Assembly: GCA_041608535.1 (NCBI GenBank)
Contig: JBFISM010000192.1
Location: forward strand, 1 to 5,029
Direction: 5' to 3'
Source: JBFISM01 sp041608535
Lineage (GTDB): Bacteria; Actinomycetota; Acidimicrobiia; Spongiisociales; UBA5794
DNA: 5,029 bases
Shown here: piece by piece, positions 1-5,029 of the stretch
How positions within the stretch are numbered: position 1 is the first letter of the stretch
Layout of the letters: each line of letters opens with the position of its first letter
Program-made: the position numbers and the translations under genes
The notes under the pieces: generated by a model
Databases searched by the model: none
What the model was told of the DNA's origin: nothing
Seen by the model: only the letters and a program-made list of their open reading frames with translations

Positions 1-1512
1 GCGTGCGGTGCCGGCTCCGAGTCGGCAGAGACCTCGCCGCCTCCTCCAGGAGCCACGAGCGCCACACCGACGACGGCGCTGGCTTTTCGATTCGTGACGG
101 CAGCATGCGAGTTCGATCCGGCGTTCGGGGCGGAGGTCGACTGCGGCTGGCTGGAGGTGCCCGAGAACCGAGCCGACCCGGATAACCATCAGACCATTCG
201 GCTGCACGTCGCGCGGTACGCAGCCACCGTGTCCACCCCTGAGCCGGATCCCGTGCTGTACCTCTTCGGTGGCCCGGGGGACCCGGGCGTGGACATCTCG
301 AATTGGCTTCATACACGCCTGGTTCAGCTGTTCACGGATCGGCGAGATGTCATCGTGATCGATCAGCGCGGGTCGGGCTACTCCGAACCGTTGCTGACGT
401 GTCCCGAGGGCGTGGAAGCCGAGTACGACGCGCTTGACGAGACCCTGACGAGGGATGAGGAAGTGCAACGCATCATCGACGGCTATGCGACGTGCCGGGA
501 CCGCCTCACGGCCAACGGCGTCGACCTCACCGCTTACAACACGACACAGAACGCCGCAGACATCGGCGATCTCATGGAAGCAATGGGTTACGCCCACTAC
601 AACCTGTTCGGAGTGTCGTACGGATCTCGTGTGGCGCTGACCGTGTTGCGTCACCACCCGGAGCGGATCAGATCGATGGTGCTCGACTCCGTCCTGCCAC
701 CCGACGTCGATCCGACGGGAGAGGGACCCGAGATCGCCGCCGAAGCAGTTTCGGCATTCTTTGCCGAGTGCGCCGCCAATGAGAGCTGCGGGCCCGATTA
801 CCCCGACCTCGAGCAGCGGTTCTGGGAGCTCGTGGAGCGACTTGACGTTTCACCGGTGACCATTCACACGTTCCCGCCCCAAGGGGGCACCAGCCACGAT
901 GTGATCGTCGACGGTGATCTGCTCATCGAGTCGGTGACGGTCGGCGTGACTCGGCCCGAGCTCATCGCACAGATCCCCAAGCGAATCGCCACAGCGCACG
1001 GAGGCGACGACTCCGCCCTCGAGTTCTTCGTCGAGATCGTCCTGGGGATGCTCGACGAGTCCTACCCCGTTGCCCTCAACATCTCGACGGGATGCCACGA
1101 GCAAGCCCCGTTCATCGACAGCGAGCGTTTCGATGCGGCCGTCGCGGCAACGGGACGCCTCGGAGAAGCCTTCGACACGCCGGACGACATCGCCAGATTC
1201 TGTGAGATGTGGCAGGCAGGCGTCGCTGATGCCGCCGAGCATGTGCCGGTCGCAAGCGACGTTCCGGTGCTGGCCATGCAGGGTGGATTCGACGCCTTCA
1301 CACCAACCCGGTGGGCGCACCACGCGGCCGCTTCTCTCCCCAATGCCGTGGTTGTCGAATTCCCCGCCCACGGTCATTGGGTGACGCTGGACCATGTCTG
1401 CCCCCGTGAGGTTGCTCGCCGCTTCGTCACCGACCCCGGCACCGACGTCGACACGTCGTGCATCGAAATGATCCCACCGATCCGCTTCTGGCCACCCCCG
1501 TCCTCTGGGTGA
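1..1512 (+). CDS. α/β-hydrolase with TAP-like C-terminal domain, probable lipoprotein (5' end outside window)
   Basis: A serine hydrolase of the tripeptidyl-aminopeptidase/proline-iminopeptidase-like group, expected to release N-terminal residues from peptides outside the membrane; the substrate cannot be read from sequence. The frame is open from base 1 (503 codons, TGA at 1510-1512). The GTG at 94 is not the start, because sequence before it is in frame and looks real. Codons 1-3 read Ala-Cys-Gly, followed by a Pro/Ser/Thr/Ala-rich linker, as after a lipobox Cys. Then come the family's N-terminal Cys pair with CGWLEVPENR, the oxyanion motif GGPG (nt 268-279), DQRGSG (from nt 361) and the nucleophile elbow GVSYG with Ser at nt 616-618. 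The C-terminal TAP-like part carries the probable catalytic Asp (GGFD, nt 1291-1293) and His (HGHW, nt 1375-1377). A terminal Cys pair (nt 1399 and 1459) fits an exported, disulfide-bonded protein. The triad is intact. It converges on ggt. Family call is firm; exact specificity and lipidation are inferred. Confidence 0.92.
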   Translation, partial: ACGAGSESAETSPPPPGATSATPTTALAFRFVTAACEFDPAFGAEVDCGWLEVPENRADPDNHQTIRLHVARYAATVSTPEPDPVLYLFGGPGDPGVDISNWLHTRLVQLFTDRRDVIVIDQRGSGYSEPLLTCPEGVEAEYDALDETLTRDEEVQRIIDGYATCRDRLTANGVDLTAYNTTQNAADIGDLMEAMGYAHYNLFGVSYGSRVALTVLRHHPERIRSMVLDSVLPPDVDPTGEGPEIAAEAVSAFFAECAANESCGPDYPDLEQRFWELVERLDVSPVTIHTFPPQGGTSHDVIVDGDLLIESVTVGVTRPELIAQIPKRIATAHGGDDSALEFFVEIVLGMLDESYPVALNISTGCHEQAPFIDSERFDAAVAATGRLGEAFDTPDDIARFCEMWQAGVADAAEHVPVASDVPVLAMQGGFDAFTPTRWAHHAAASLPNAVVVEFPAHGHWVTLDHVCPREVARRFVTDPGTDVDTSCIEMIPPIRFWPPPSSG

Positions 1513-1721
1513 CGTCGCCCAGGCCTGCGGCGTGCGGCGACCCCGAAACCCCCGCGGGGCGAGGTGGCGGTGCACCGACGGATGCCCCCGTCTTGCTGGG
1601 GGTCGCCGATGACGAGGAATGGAAGCATCGCCCCCGGCTCGTTGGCGACCGGCGCCCGAGGAGAGTGCCGCAGGCAGTCTCGGCGGAGATGATCACCCGT
1701 TCTTCTTCGACGGCTGCCCGC

Positions 1722-1757
1722 AGAGCCGGTCACTCGATCAATGCCCTGGCCGGCTCT
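1722..1757. other. Alternative stem overlapping the terminator hairpin
   Basis: Bases 1722-1732 (AGAGCCGGTCA) can pair with 1747-1757 (TGGCCGGCTCT): ten Watson-Crick pairs and one T·G wobble around a 14-base loop. The right arm uses bases that form the left arm and loop start of the 1741-1774 hairpin, so the two structures exclude each other. On a + strand transcript the alternative stem would be made first. This is the geometry of an antiterminator/terminator pair, but its place after a gene and before a convergent one makes a regulatory role uncertain. Confidence 0.35.
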
Positions 1758-1774
1758 CGCGCCGGCCAGGGCAT
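1741..1774. terminator. Perfect 14-bp stem-loop between convergent genes, probable bidirectional terminator
   Basis: ATGCCCTGGCCGGC (1741-1754) is the exact reverse complement of 1761-1774, with a six-base loop TCTCGC at 1755-1760. It lies 229 bp past the hydrolase stop and 50 bp past the ggt stop, so it can serve both transcripts. Neither side is followed by a U tract. Such U-less hairpins are often proposed as terminators in actinobacteria, but they are less certain than canonical Rho-independent sites. Confidence 0.75.
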
Positions 1775-1823
1775 CAAATCGTCTCGCGCTCTTGCGACGA
1801 GCGCAGCGGATGGGCATTCGCGG

Positions 1824-3593
1824 TCAGCGGCCGCCGACGGTTCCGTCCCTCCGCTGGTCGGCACCGCCCACGAACCCGTCCGGAGTGACCTGGATCACCG
1901 ACAGCCCCGATGTCAGGTCGCGCACGGTGACCGGATGGCCGCGGGCCTCCAGGGCGGCCTGCAGGGCATCGACGTCGTAGTCGTCGGTGACACCCGGGAT
2001 CGGGATCTCGAGGTCGGTTGACCCGTTGCGGTTCAGATGGTGGGGAACGTTGACGGCCTCCTGCGCATCGAGCCCGAAGTCGAGCACGTTCACGATCGAC
2101 TGCGCCGTGTATCCGATGATCCTCGAGCCGCCGGGGGATCCGGTGACCAACACCACGTGGCCGGCGGCGTCGCGGACGATCGTCGGCGACATCGAGCTGC
2201 GGGGCCGCTTTTCGGGCTGGACCCGATTCGCCACGGGAACCCCGTCATCGGTGACGGGCGAGAAGGAGAAGTCGGTCAGCTCGTTGTTGAGCAGGAATCC
2301 CCCTCCGGGCACCATGACACCGTTCCCGAACGAGCTCTCGATGGTGGTCGTCATCGACAGAGCGTTCCCGTACCGATCGACGATCGAGATGTGGCTGGTA
2401 CCGCCCTCGGTGTCGTTCTCCTGGGGGGCGGATGGATCGAAGTCACCGGGAGGGATACCCGGCATCGCCGTTCCCATGTCCATGTCCGTGATGAGGGCGG
2501 CGCGCGACGCCAGGTAGTCGTCGTCCAGCATCCCCTCGACCGGCACGGTGACGAAGTCGGTGTCGCCGACGTACAGGCCTCGGTCGGCGAAGGCCAGGCG
2601 GCCCGCCTGGGCGAAGAGATGCACGAACTCCTCGCCGAGCGGATCGTCGCCGAGGTCGAAGTGCTCGAGGATCCCGAGGATCTGACCGACGGCGAGGGCA
2701 CCAGAGGAGGGTGGACCCATGCCGCAGACTTCGTAGCCGCGGTAGTCGAGGCACACCGGGGCACGCTCGATCACCTCGTAGGCGGCCAGGTCCTCCACGG
2801 TCATGTCGCCTGGGATGGCGAGGTCGTTTTGGACGGCGCCGGCGATCGCCGCCGCCAGGTCGCCGGAGTAGAACGCAGCCGCCCCGTCCTTGCGGAGAGC
2901 CCTCAACGTGTCGGCGTAGTCCCGATTCCGCACTCGGGTTCCGGCGGGCACCGCCTCACAGTCGGTCTCGCTCCCATTGGTGAAGTACTCGAACGCCACC
3001 GGATCGCGGAAGAACAGGCGATCGGTGCAGCTGGTGTTGAGGGCGAGCAGCGCGTTCACCTGGTCGGCGGTGCGGTCGGTCACCTCGTAGCCACCCTGGG
3101 CCAACCGGATCGCACTGGTGAACAGGGTGGGCCAGGGGCGATTGCCGTGCTCCTGCTGGACGACCTCCATGAGCATCGGCGTTCCGGGAACGCCGACCGA
3201 GAGTCCCGACTGCCACGCTTCGAAGAAACCGAGCCCTTCGAATCGATCCTCGGTGGCGGCGAGCGTAGCCTTCTCCCGGGCATCGTACGTGGTGAGGTCA
3301 CCTGTCTCGGCGTCGTACCAGACGAGGAAAGCGCCCCCACCCAGGCCGCTCGACTGCGGCTCCACCAAACCGAGCACCGCTTGCACGGCCACCATGGCGT
3401 CGGCGGCTGTCCCCCCCTGTCGAAGGACCTTGGCGCCGGCAGCGGTGGCGAGCGGATTGGCCGTGACGACCATCTCCCTCTGGGTGGTGACCGCCTCGGG
3501 CGGGGACACCTCCTGGGCCGCGACGGGTACGGCGACGAGCGCAGCGGCGGCCATCAGAAGCGCTGCAAAGACGAGTGCCAAGCGACGGGTCAT
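1824..3593 (-). CDS. ggt: Gamma-glutamyltransferase precursor, secreted
   Basis: γ-Glutamyltransferase (EC 2.3.2.2; also glutathione hydrolase, EC 3.4.19.13) cleaves γ-glutamyl bonds of glutathione and related peptides and passes the glutamyl group to water or an amino acid. The 589-residue product is normal length for the family. Residues 1-26 form a Sec signal peptide (MTRR, a hydrophobic Ala/Leu/Val core, then Val-Ala-Ala before Gln27). The N-terminal signature VEPQSSGLGGGAFL lies at 77-90. Arg106 (YDAREKA) matches the substrate-carboxylate Arg. Thr399 in GGTSH (nt 2397-2399) is the N-terminal nucleophile exposed by autocleavage, giving subunits of about 372 and 191 residues. Asp441, Ser466-Ser467 (RSSMSP) and Gly488-Gly489 (GSPGGSR) match the other pocket and oxyanion residues. 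Glu419 stands where the E. coli enzyme has Asn411. Four cysteines (189, 212, 280, 290) may form two disulfides. The ATG has a strong Shine-Dalgarno site. It is divergent from the LVIVD gene and appears monocistronic here. Confidence 0.97.
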   Translation of the reverse strand: MTRRLALVFAALLMAAAALVAVPVAAQEVSPPEAVTTQREMVVTANPLATAAGAKVLRQGGTAADAMVAVQAVLGLVEPQSSGLGGGAFLVWYDAETGDLTTYDAREKATLAATEDRFEGLGFFEAWQSGLSVGVPGTPMLMEVVQQEHGNRPWPTLFTSAIRLAQGGYEVTDRTADQVNALLALNTSCTDRLFFRDPVAFEYFTNGSETDCEAVPAGTRVRNRDYADTLRALRKDGAAAFYSGDLAAAIAGAVQNDLAIPGDMTVEDLAAYEVIERAPVCLDYRGYEVCGMGPPSSGALAVGQILGILEHFDLGDDPLGEEFVHLFAQAGRLAFADRGLYVGDTDFVTVPVEGMLDDDYLASRAALITDMDMGTAMPGIPPGDFDPSAPQENDTEGGTSHISIVDRYGNALSMTTTIESSFGNGVMVPGGGFLLNNELTDFSFSPVTDDGVPVANRVQPEKRPRSSMSPTIVRDAAGHVVLVTGSPGGSRIIGYTAQSIVNVLDFGLDAQEAVNVPHHLNRNGSTDLEIPIPGVTDDYDVDALQAALEARGHPVTVRDLTSGLSVIQVTPDGFVGGADQRRDGTVGGR

Positions 3594-3598
3594 GAGAA

Positions 3599-3606
3599 CC
3601 TCCCCT
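3599..3606 (-). promoter_or_regulatory. Shine-Dalgarno site of ggt
   Basis: On the - strand the bases read AGGGGAGG, then a five-base spacer TTCTC and the ATG at 3593-3591. The strong match fixes the ggt start; the signal peptide beginning directly at this ATG agrees. Confidence 0.85.
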
Positions 3607-3684
3607 GTTCGAAGGACCCACGGAGAACCTAGCCAGGAACCCCTTGCGGTGACGAACGCTCACGGAGTCCCTCTTGGTCTAGCC

Positions 3685-3702
3685 CTAGTGGTTGTCGGTC
3701 AT
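3685..3702 (-). other. Possible five-codon leader ORF upstream of ggt
   Basis: On the - strand a full GGAGG (3708-3712) is followed after five bases by ATG ACC GAC AAC CAC TAG (peptide MTDNH). It ends 91 bp before the ggt ATG. The Shine-Dalgarno quality and spacing equal those of the two real genes in this window, so a translated mini-ORF in the ggt leader is possible. No promoter is mapped and the element is short enough to occur by chance. Confidence 0.25.
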
Positions 3703-4016
3703 AACTGCCTCCATGCGGGCGCACTCGAACCACACGGAAGCCCCGGCCAAAGTCGTGCCCCACACCGTTCGGGCGCTCAGTACGGTTCATCGGAAGAGAT
3801 GGGGGTGGCGTACGAAGAACGCGCTGGTGCCGGCGAACTGCTCCGCCGGCCGGCGCGTCCGGCGCAGTCGAGGAAGGCGTGACTGGAAGCAATCCCGTCG
3901 TCGTTCTCAGCACGGGGAGCCCGGGCGTCGGCGTCCGGCTGCCGCCGGGGGTCAACTGCGTCCAGCCCGGGCGCCCTCGCGTTTCTCGTACGCGCTCACA
4001 TAGGGAGAGGCAAGCT

Positions 4017-4022
4017 AGGAGG
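4017..4022 (+). promoter_or_regulatory. Shine-Dalgarno site of the LVIVD-repeat gene
   Basis: AGGAGG is followed by the five-base spacer TTGCC and then GTG at 4028. This near-perfect site decides the start, and a Sec signal peptide begins at that codon. Confidence 0.85.
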
Positions 4023-4027
4023 TTGCC

Positions 4028-5029
4028 GTGAGAAGGATCCTCTATCCGTTGCTGGCTGCGGTCCTTGTCGTTGGAGTCATGGCCTCGGCCGCAGGCGCAT
4101 CACAGGACACGGACCAAAGCTCCAAAATGACGGAGGTATTCACGTCGCCGAACGGGGCGACCAACTCCGACCTGGCGTTCTGGGGAAACCACGCTTTCGT
4201 CGGCTACTACAGCAACGCCGTACCGGTGGGCGGGGTGCGAATATTCGACATCTCTGACCCGGCGTCGCCGACGCTGGTGAAGGACTTCGCGTGCGACGGC
4301 CTGCAGGCCGATCCGATCGTGTGGGACCGCAACGGCAACGGGGTCGCTGACCTGCTGCTCCTTGCGGTCGACCGAACGATGGCCAGTCCGGAGTGCGGTG
4401 CGGCGCGAGTGCCGCACGGCGATCCGCTGGGCTGGGAGGGAGTCCGGGTGTTCGAGATGAGCGACGACCCGGCCAACCCGTTTGCGACCATCACCCAGGT
4501 CAAGGCCGTCTACACCGACTGCGGTGCCCACACGATCACTGCGTGGCCGAAGGACGACGGGAGCGGGCTACTCGTCTACGTCTCGTCGTATCCGCTCCGG
4601 CCGGGACCGACGTGCGGTGACACGGAGCATCTGAACCTGGCCAACCCGTATGACGGGGATCCCGGACTCCCGGCGAACCCGGTCCACGGCGTGATCCAGA
4701 TCGTCGACGTGCCGTTCGCCAACCCGGCCGCCTCGCAGGAGCTCAACGTGCAGCCGGCGATCAGCTATCCGGGTGACCCCGACGGCATCAACGAGTGGTG
4801 CGAGCGCGGGCTGTGCGCTCCGGTCTTCGAGTCGGCCGCCGTGGCCTGCCACGACATCGTGGTCCACGTGGAGAAGCGGCTGGCTGCTGGCGCCTGCGCC
4901 GAGCAGGGCCAAGTGTGGAACATCGACGCCAACGGCATCCCCGACACGCAAAACCCGATCTCGATCGCCGACGATCAGCTCAGCTCCGGCGGCACCGGTC
5001 AGATCCCAGGGGCGGTCGACTTCTTCCAC
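4028..5029 (+). CDS. Secreted LVIVD-repeat (predicted β-propeller) protein, 3' end outside window
   Basis: GTG start at 4028; 334 codons are open to the right edge with no stop, so the C-terminus is missing. Residues 1-24 form a Sec signal peptide (RRILYP, hydrophobic core, Ala-Gly-Ala before Ser25). The mature part has repeated blade-like segments of LVIVD type: GGVRIFDISDPASPTLV at 68-84, EGVRVFEMSDDPANP at 137-151, HGVIQIVDVPFANP at 220-233 and GQVWNIDANGIPDTQNP at 294-310. Such repeats are thought to build β-propellers in exported bacterial proteins; no reaction is established, and binding or surface display is the likely kind of role. DRNGNGVAD at 100-108 resembles an EF-hand/dockerin calcium loop. 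Eight Cys (89, 123, 165, 196, 258, 263, 274, 290) and the CGAHT and CHDIVVH motifs suggest disulfides or a metal site. Frames on the opposite strand share its codon boundaries and are shadows. It is divergent from ggt, so no operon partner is visible upstream. LVIVD family call is from memory of the motif. Confidence 0.85.
   Translation, partial: MRRILYPLLAAVLVVGVMASAAGASQDTDQSSKMTEVFTSPNGATNSDLAFWGNHAFVGYYSNAVPVGGVRIFDISDPASPTLVKDFACDGLQADPIVWDRNGNGVADLLLLAVDRTMASPECGAARVPHGDPLGWEGVRVFEMSDDPANPFATITQVKAVYTDCGAHTITAWPKDDGSGLLVYVSSYPLRPGPTCGDTEHLNLANPYDGDPGLPANPVHGVIQIVDVPFANPAASQELNVQPAISYPGDPDGINEWCERGLCAPVFESAAVACHDIVVHVEKRLAAGACAEQGQVWNIDANGIPDTQNPISIADDQLSSGGTGQIPGAVDFFH

Larger units (their letters stand above)
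1513..1823. other. Convergent intergenic gap, hairpin-rich, no supported gene
   Basis: This 311-bp gap separates the ends of the hydrolase and ggt. Besides the strong hairpin at 1741-1774 it holds several small inverted repeats: a 10-bp palindrome CGGTGCACCG at 1568-1577, a five-pair C/G stem at 1585-1589 with 1598-1602, CGATG/CATCG at 1606-1610 with 1626-1630, and GCGCT/AGCGC near 1786-1804. Open frames cross the gap on both strands, but none has a convincing ribosome site or a product I recognise. I treat them as chance frames in GC-rich DNA. A decayed gene or an untranslated RNA is not excluded. Confidence 0.6.
3594..4027. other. Divergent intergenic region between ggt and the LVIVD gene
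   Basis: This 434-bp stretch should hold the promoters of both divergent genes, but I find no -35/-10 pair good enough to call. It contains the two Shine-Dalgarno sites, the mini-ORF at 3685-3702, a 12-bp palindrome CGCCGGCCGGCG at 3844-3855, and AGCCCGGGCG twice (3918-3927 and 3964-3973). A 50-codon frame, GTG at 3879 to TGA at 4029-4031, would overlap the next gene by GTGA, but its ribosome site is weak. A 108-codon frame on the - strand (3629-3955) has no recognisable product. No tRNA fold was found. Confidence 0.6.

Noticed and set aside
94..1512. Hydrolase starting at the GTG at 94
   Set aside because: Upstream in-frame sequence is protein-like back to base 1 and no good Shine-Dalgarno precedes 94. 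GTG here encodes an internal Val just before the conserved first Cys.
850..1575. A 241-codon open frame on the - strand opposite the hydrolase
   Set aside because: It lies antisense to conserved hydrolase sequence, has no recognisable domain and shows the composition of a shadow frame.
2337..2339. Glu419 of the γ-glutamyltransferase in place of E. coli Asn411 as a possible active-site defect
   Set aside because: From memory the family pattern allows Asn or Glu at this site, and Bacillus enzymes carry Glu, so this is normal variation.
2037..3632. A 531-codon open frame on the + strand opposite ggt
   Set aside because: It shares codon boundaries with ggt and stays open because ggt avoids TTA, CTA and TCA codons. 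Its translation is Arg/Gly/His/Val-rich with no domain, while ggt has all family motifs.
3674..3705. TTGGTC and CATAAC on the + strand as a promoter
   Set aside because: The spacing of 20 bp is too long and both hexamers are weak, and it is over 300 bp from the LVIVD start.
3719..3733. A GTTCGAG-like sequence on the - strand as a possible tRNA T-loop
   Set aside because: The flanking bases do not form a T-stem, and no acceptor, D or anticodon arm fits around it.
3629..3955. A 108-codon - strand ORF upstream of ggt
   Set aside because: It has no convincing ribosome site, mixed codon bias in its second half and no recognisable domain. It would also cover the mini-ORF and leader of ggt.
4568..5029. 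A 153-codon - strand frame at the right edge, and another at 4100-4531
   Set aside because: Both share codon boundaries with the LVIVD gene and have skewed compositions. The + strand has the ribosome site, signal peptide and repeats.

Overview
The window is GC-rich, with strong G/C preference at third codon positions, GTG as well as ATG starts, and purine-rich Shine-Dalgarno sites about 5 nt before the start codons. Its protein families (an actinobacterial-style TAP-like α/β-hydrolase lipoprotein, a secreted γ-glutamyltransferase and an LVIVD-repeat exported protein) suggest a high-GC actinobacterium, possibly of the Acidimicrobiia type. That placement is an inference from composition and protein style, not a taxonomic assignment.

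Layout. (1) nt 1-1512, + strand: most of an α/β-hydrolase with a TAP-like C-terminal domain. The frame is open from the first base, so the 5' end is cut off by the window edge. The first residues look like the Cys and Pro/Ser/Thr/Ala-rich tether of a lipoprotein. (2) nt 1513-1823: a 311-bp convergent gap with a perfect 14-bp hairpin at 1741-1774, probably a two-way terminator, and an overlapping alternative stem just upstream. (3) nt 1824-3593, - strand: a complete γ-glutamyltransferase precursor with signal peptide, autoprocessing Thr and the usual active-site motifs. (4) nt 3594-4027: a divergent gap of 434 bp carrying the two Shine-Dalgarno sites, a five-codon possible leader ORF ahead of ggt, and a doubtful short ORF that would overlap the next gene's start. 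(5) nt 4028-5029, + strand: the 5' two-thirds or so of a secreted, Cys-rich LVIVD-repeat (predicted β-propeller) protein that runs off the right edge.

All three genes encode exported products. The hydrolase and the γ-glutamyltransferase could both serve breakdown of extracellular peptides or glutathione-type compounds. However, they are convergently transcribed and are not an operon, so a shared pathway is only a suggestion. The LVIVD protein has no known enzymatic activity that I can name. I see no mobile element, CRISPR array, tRNA or rRNA. I do not see a clear novel multi-gene system. The most interesting items are the switch-like pair of hairpins in the convergent gap, the mini-ORF upstream of ggt and the calcium-loop-bearing LVIVD protein.
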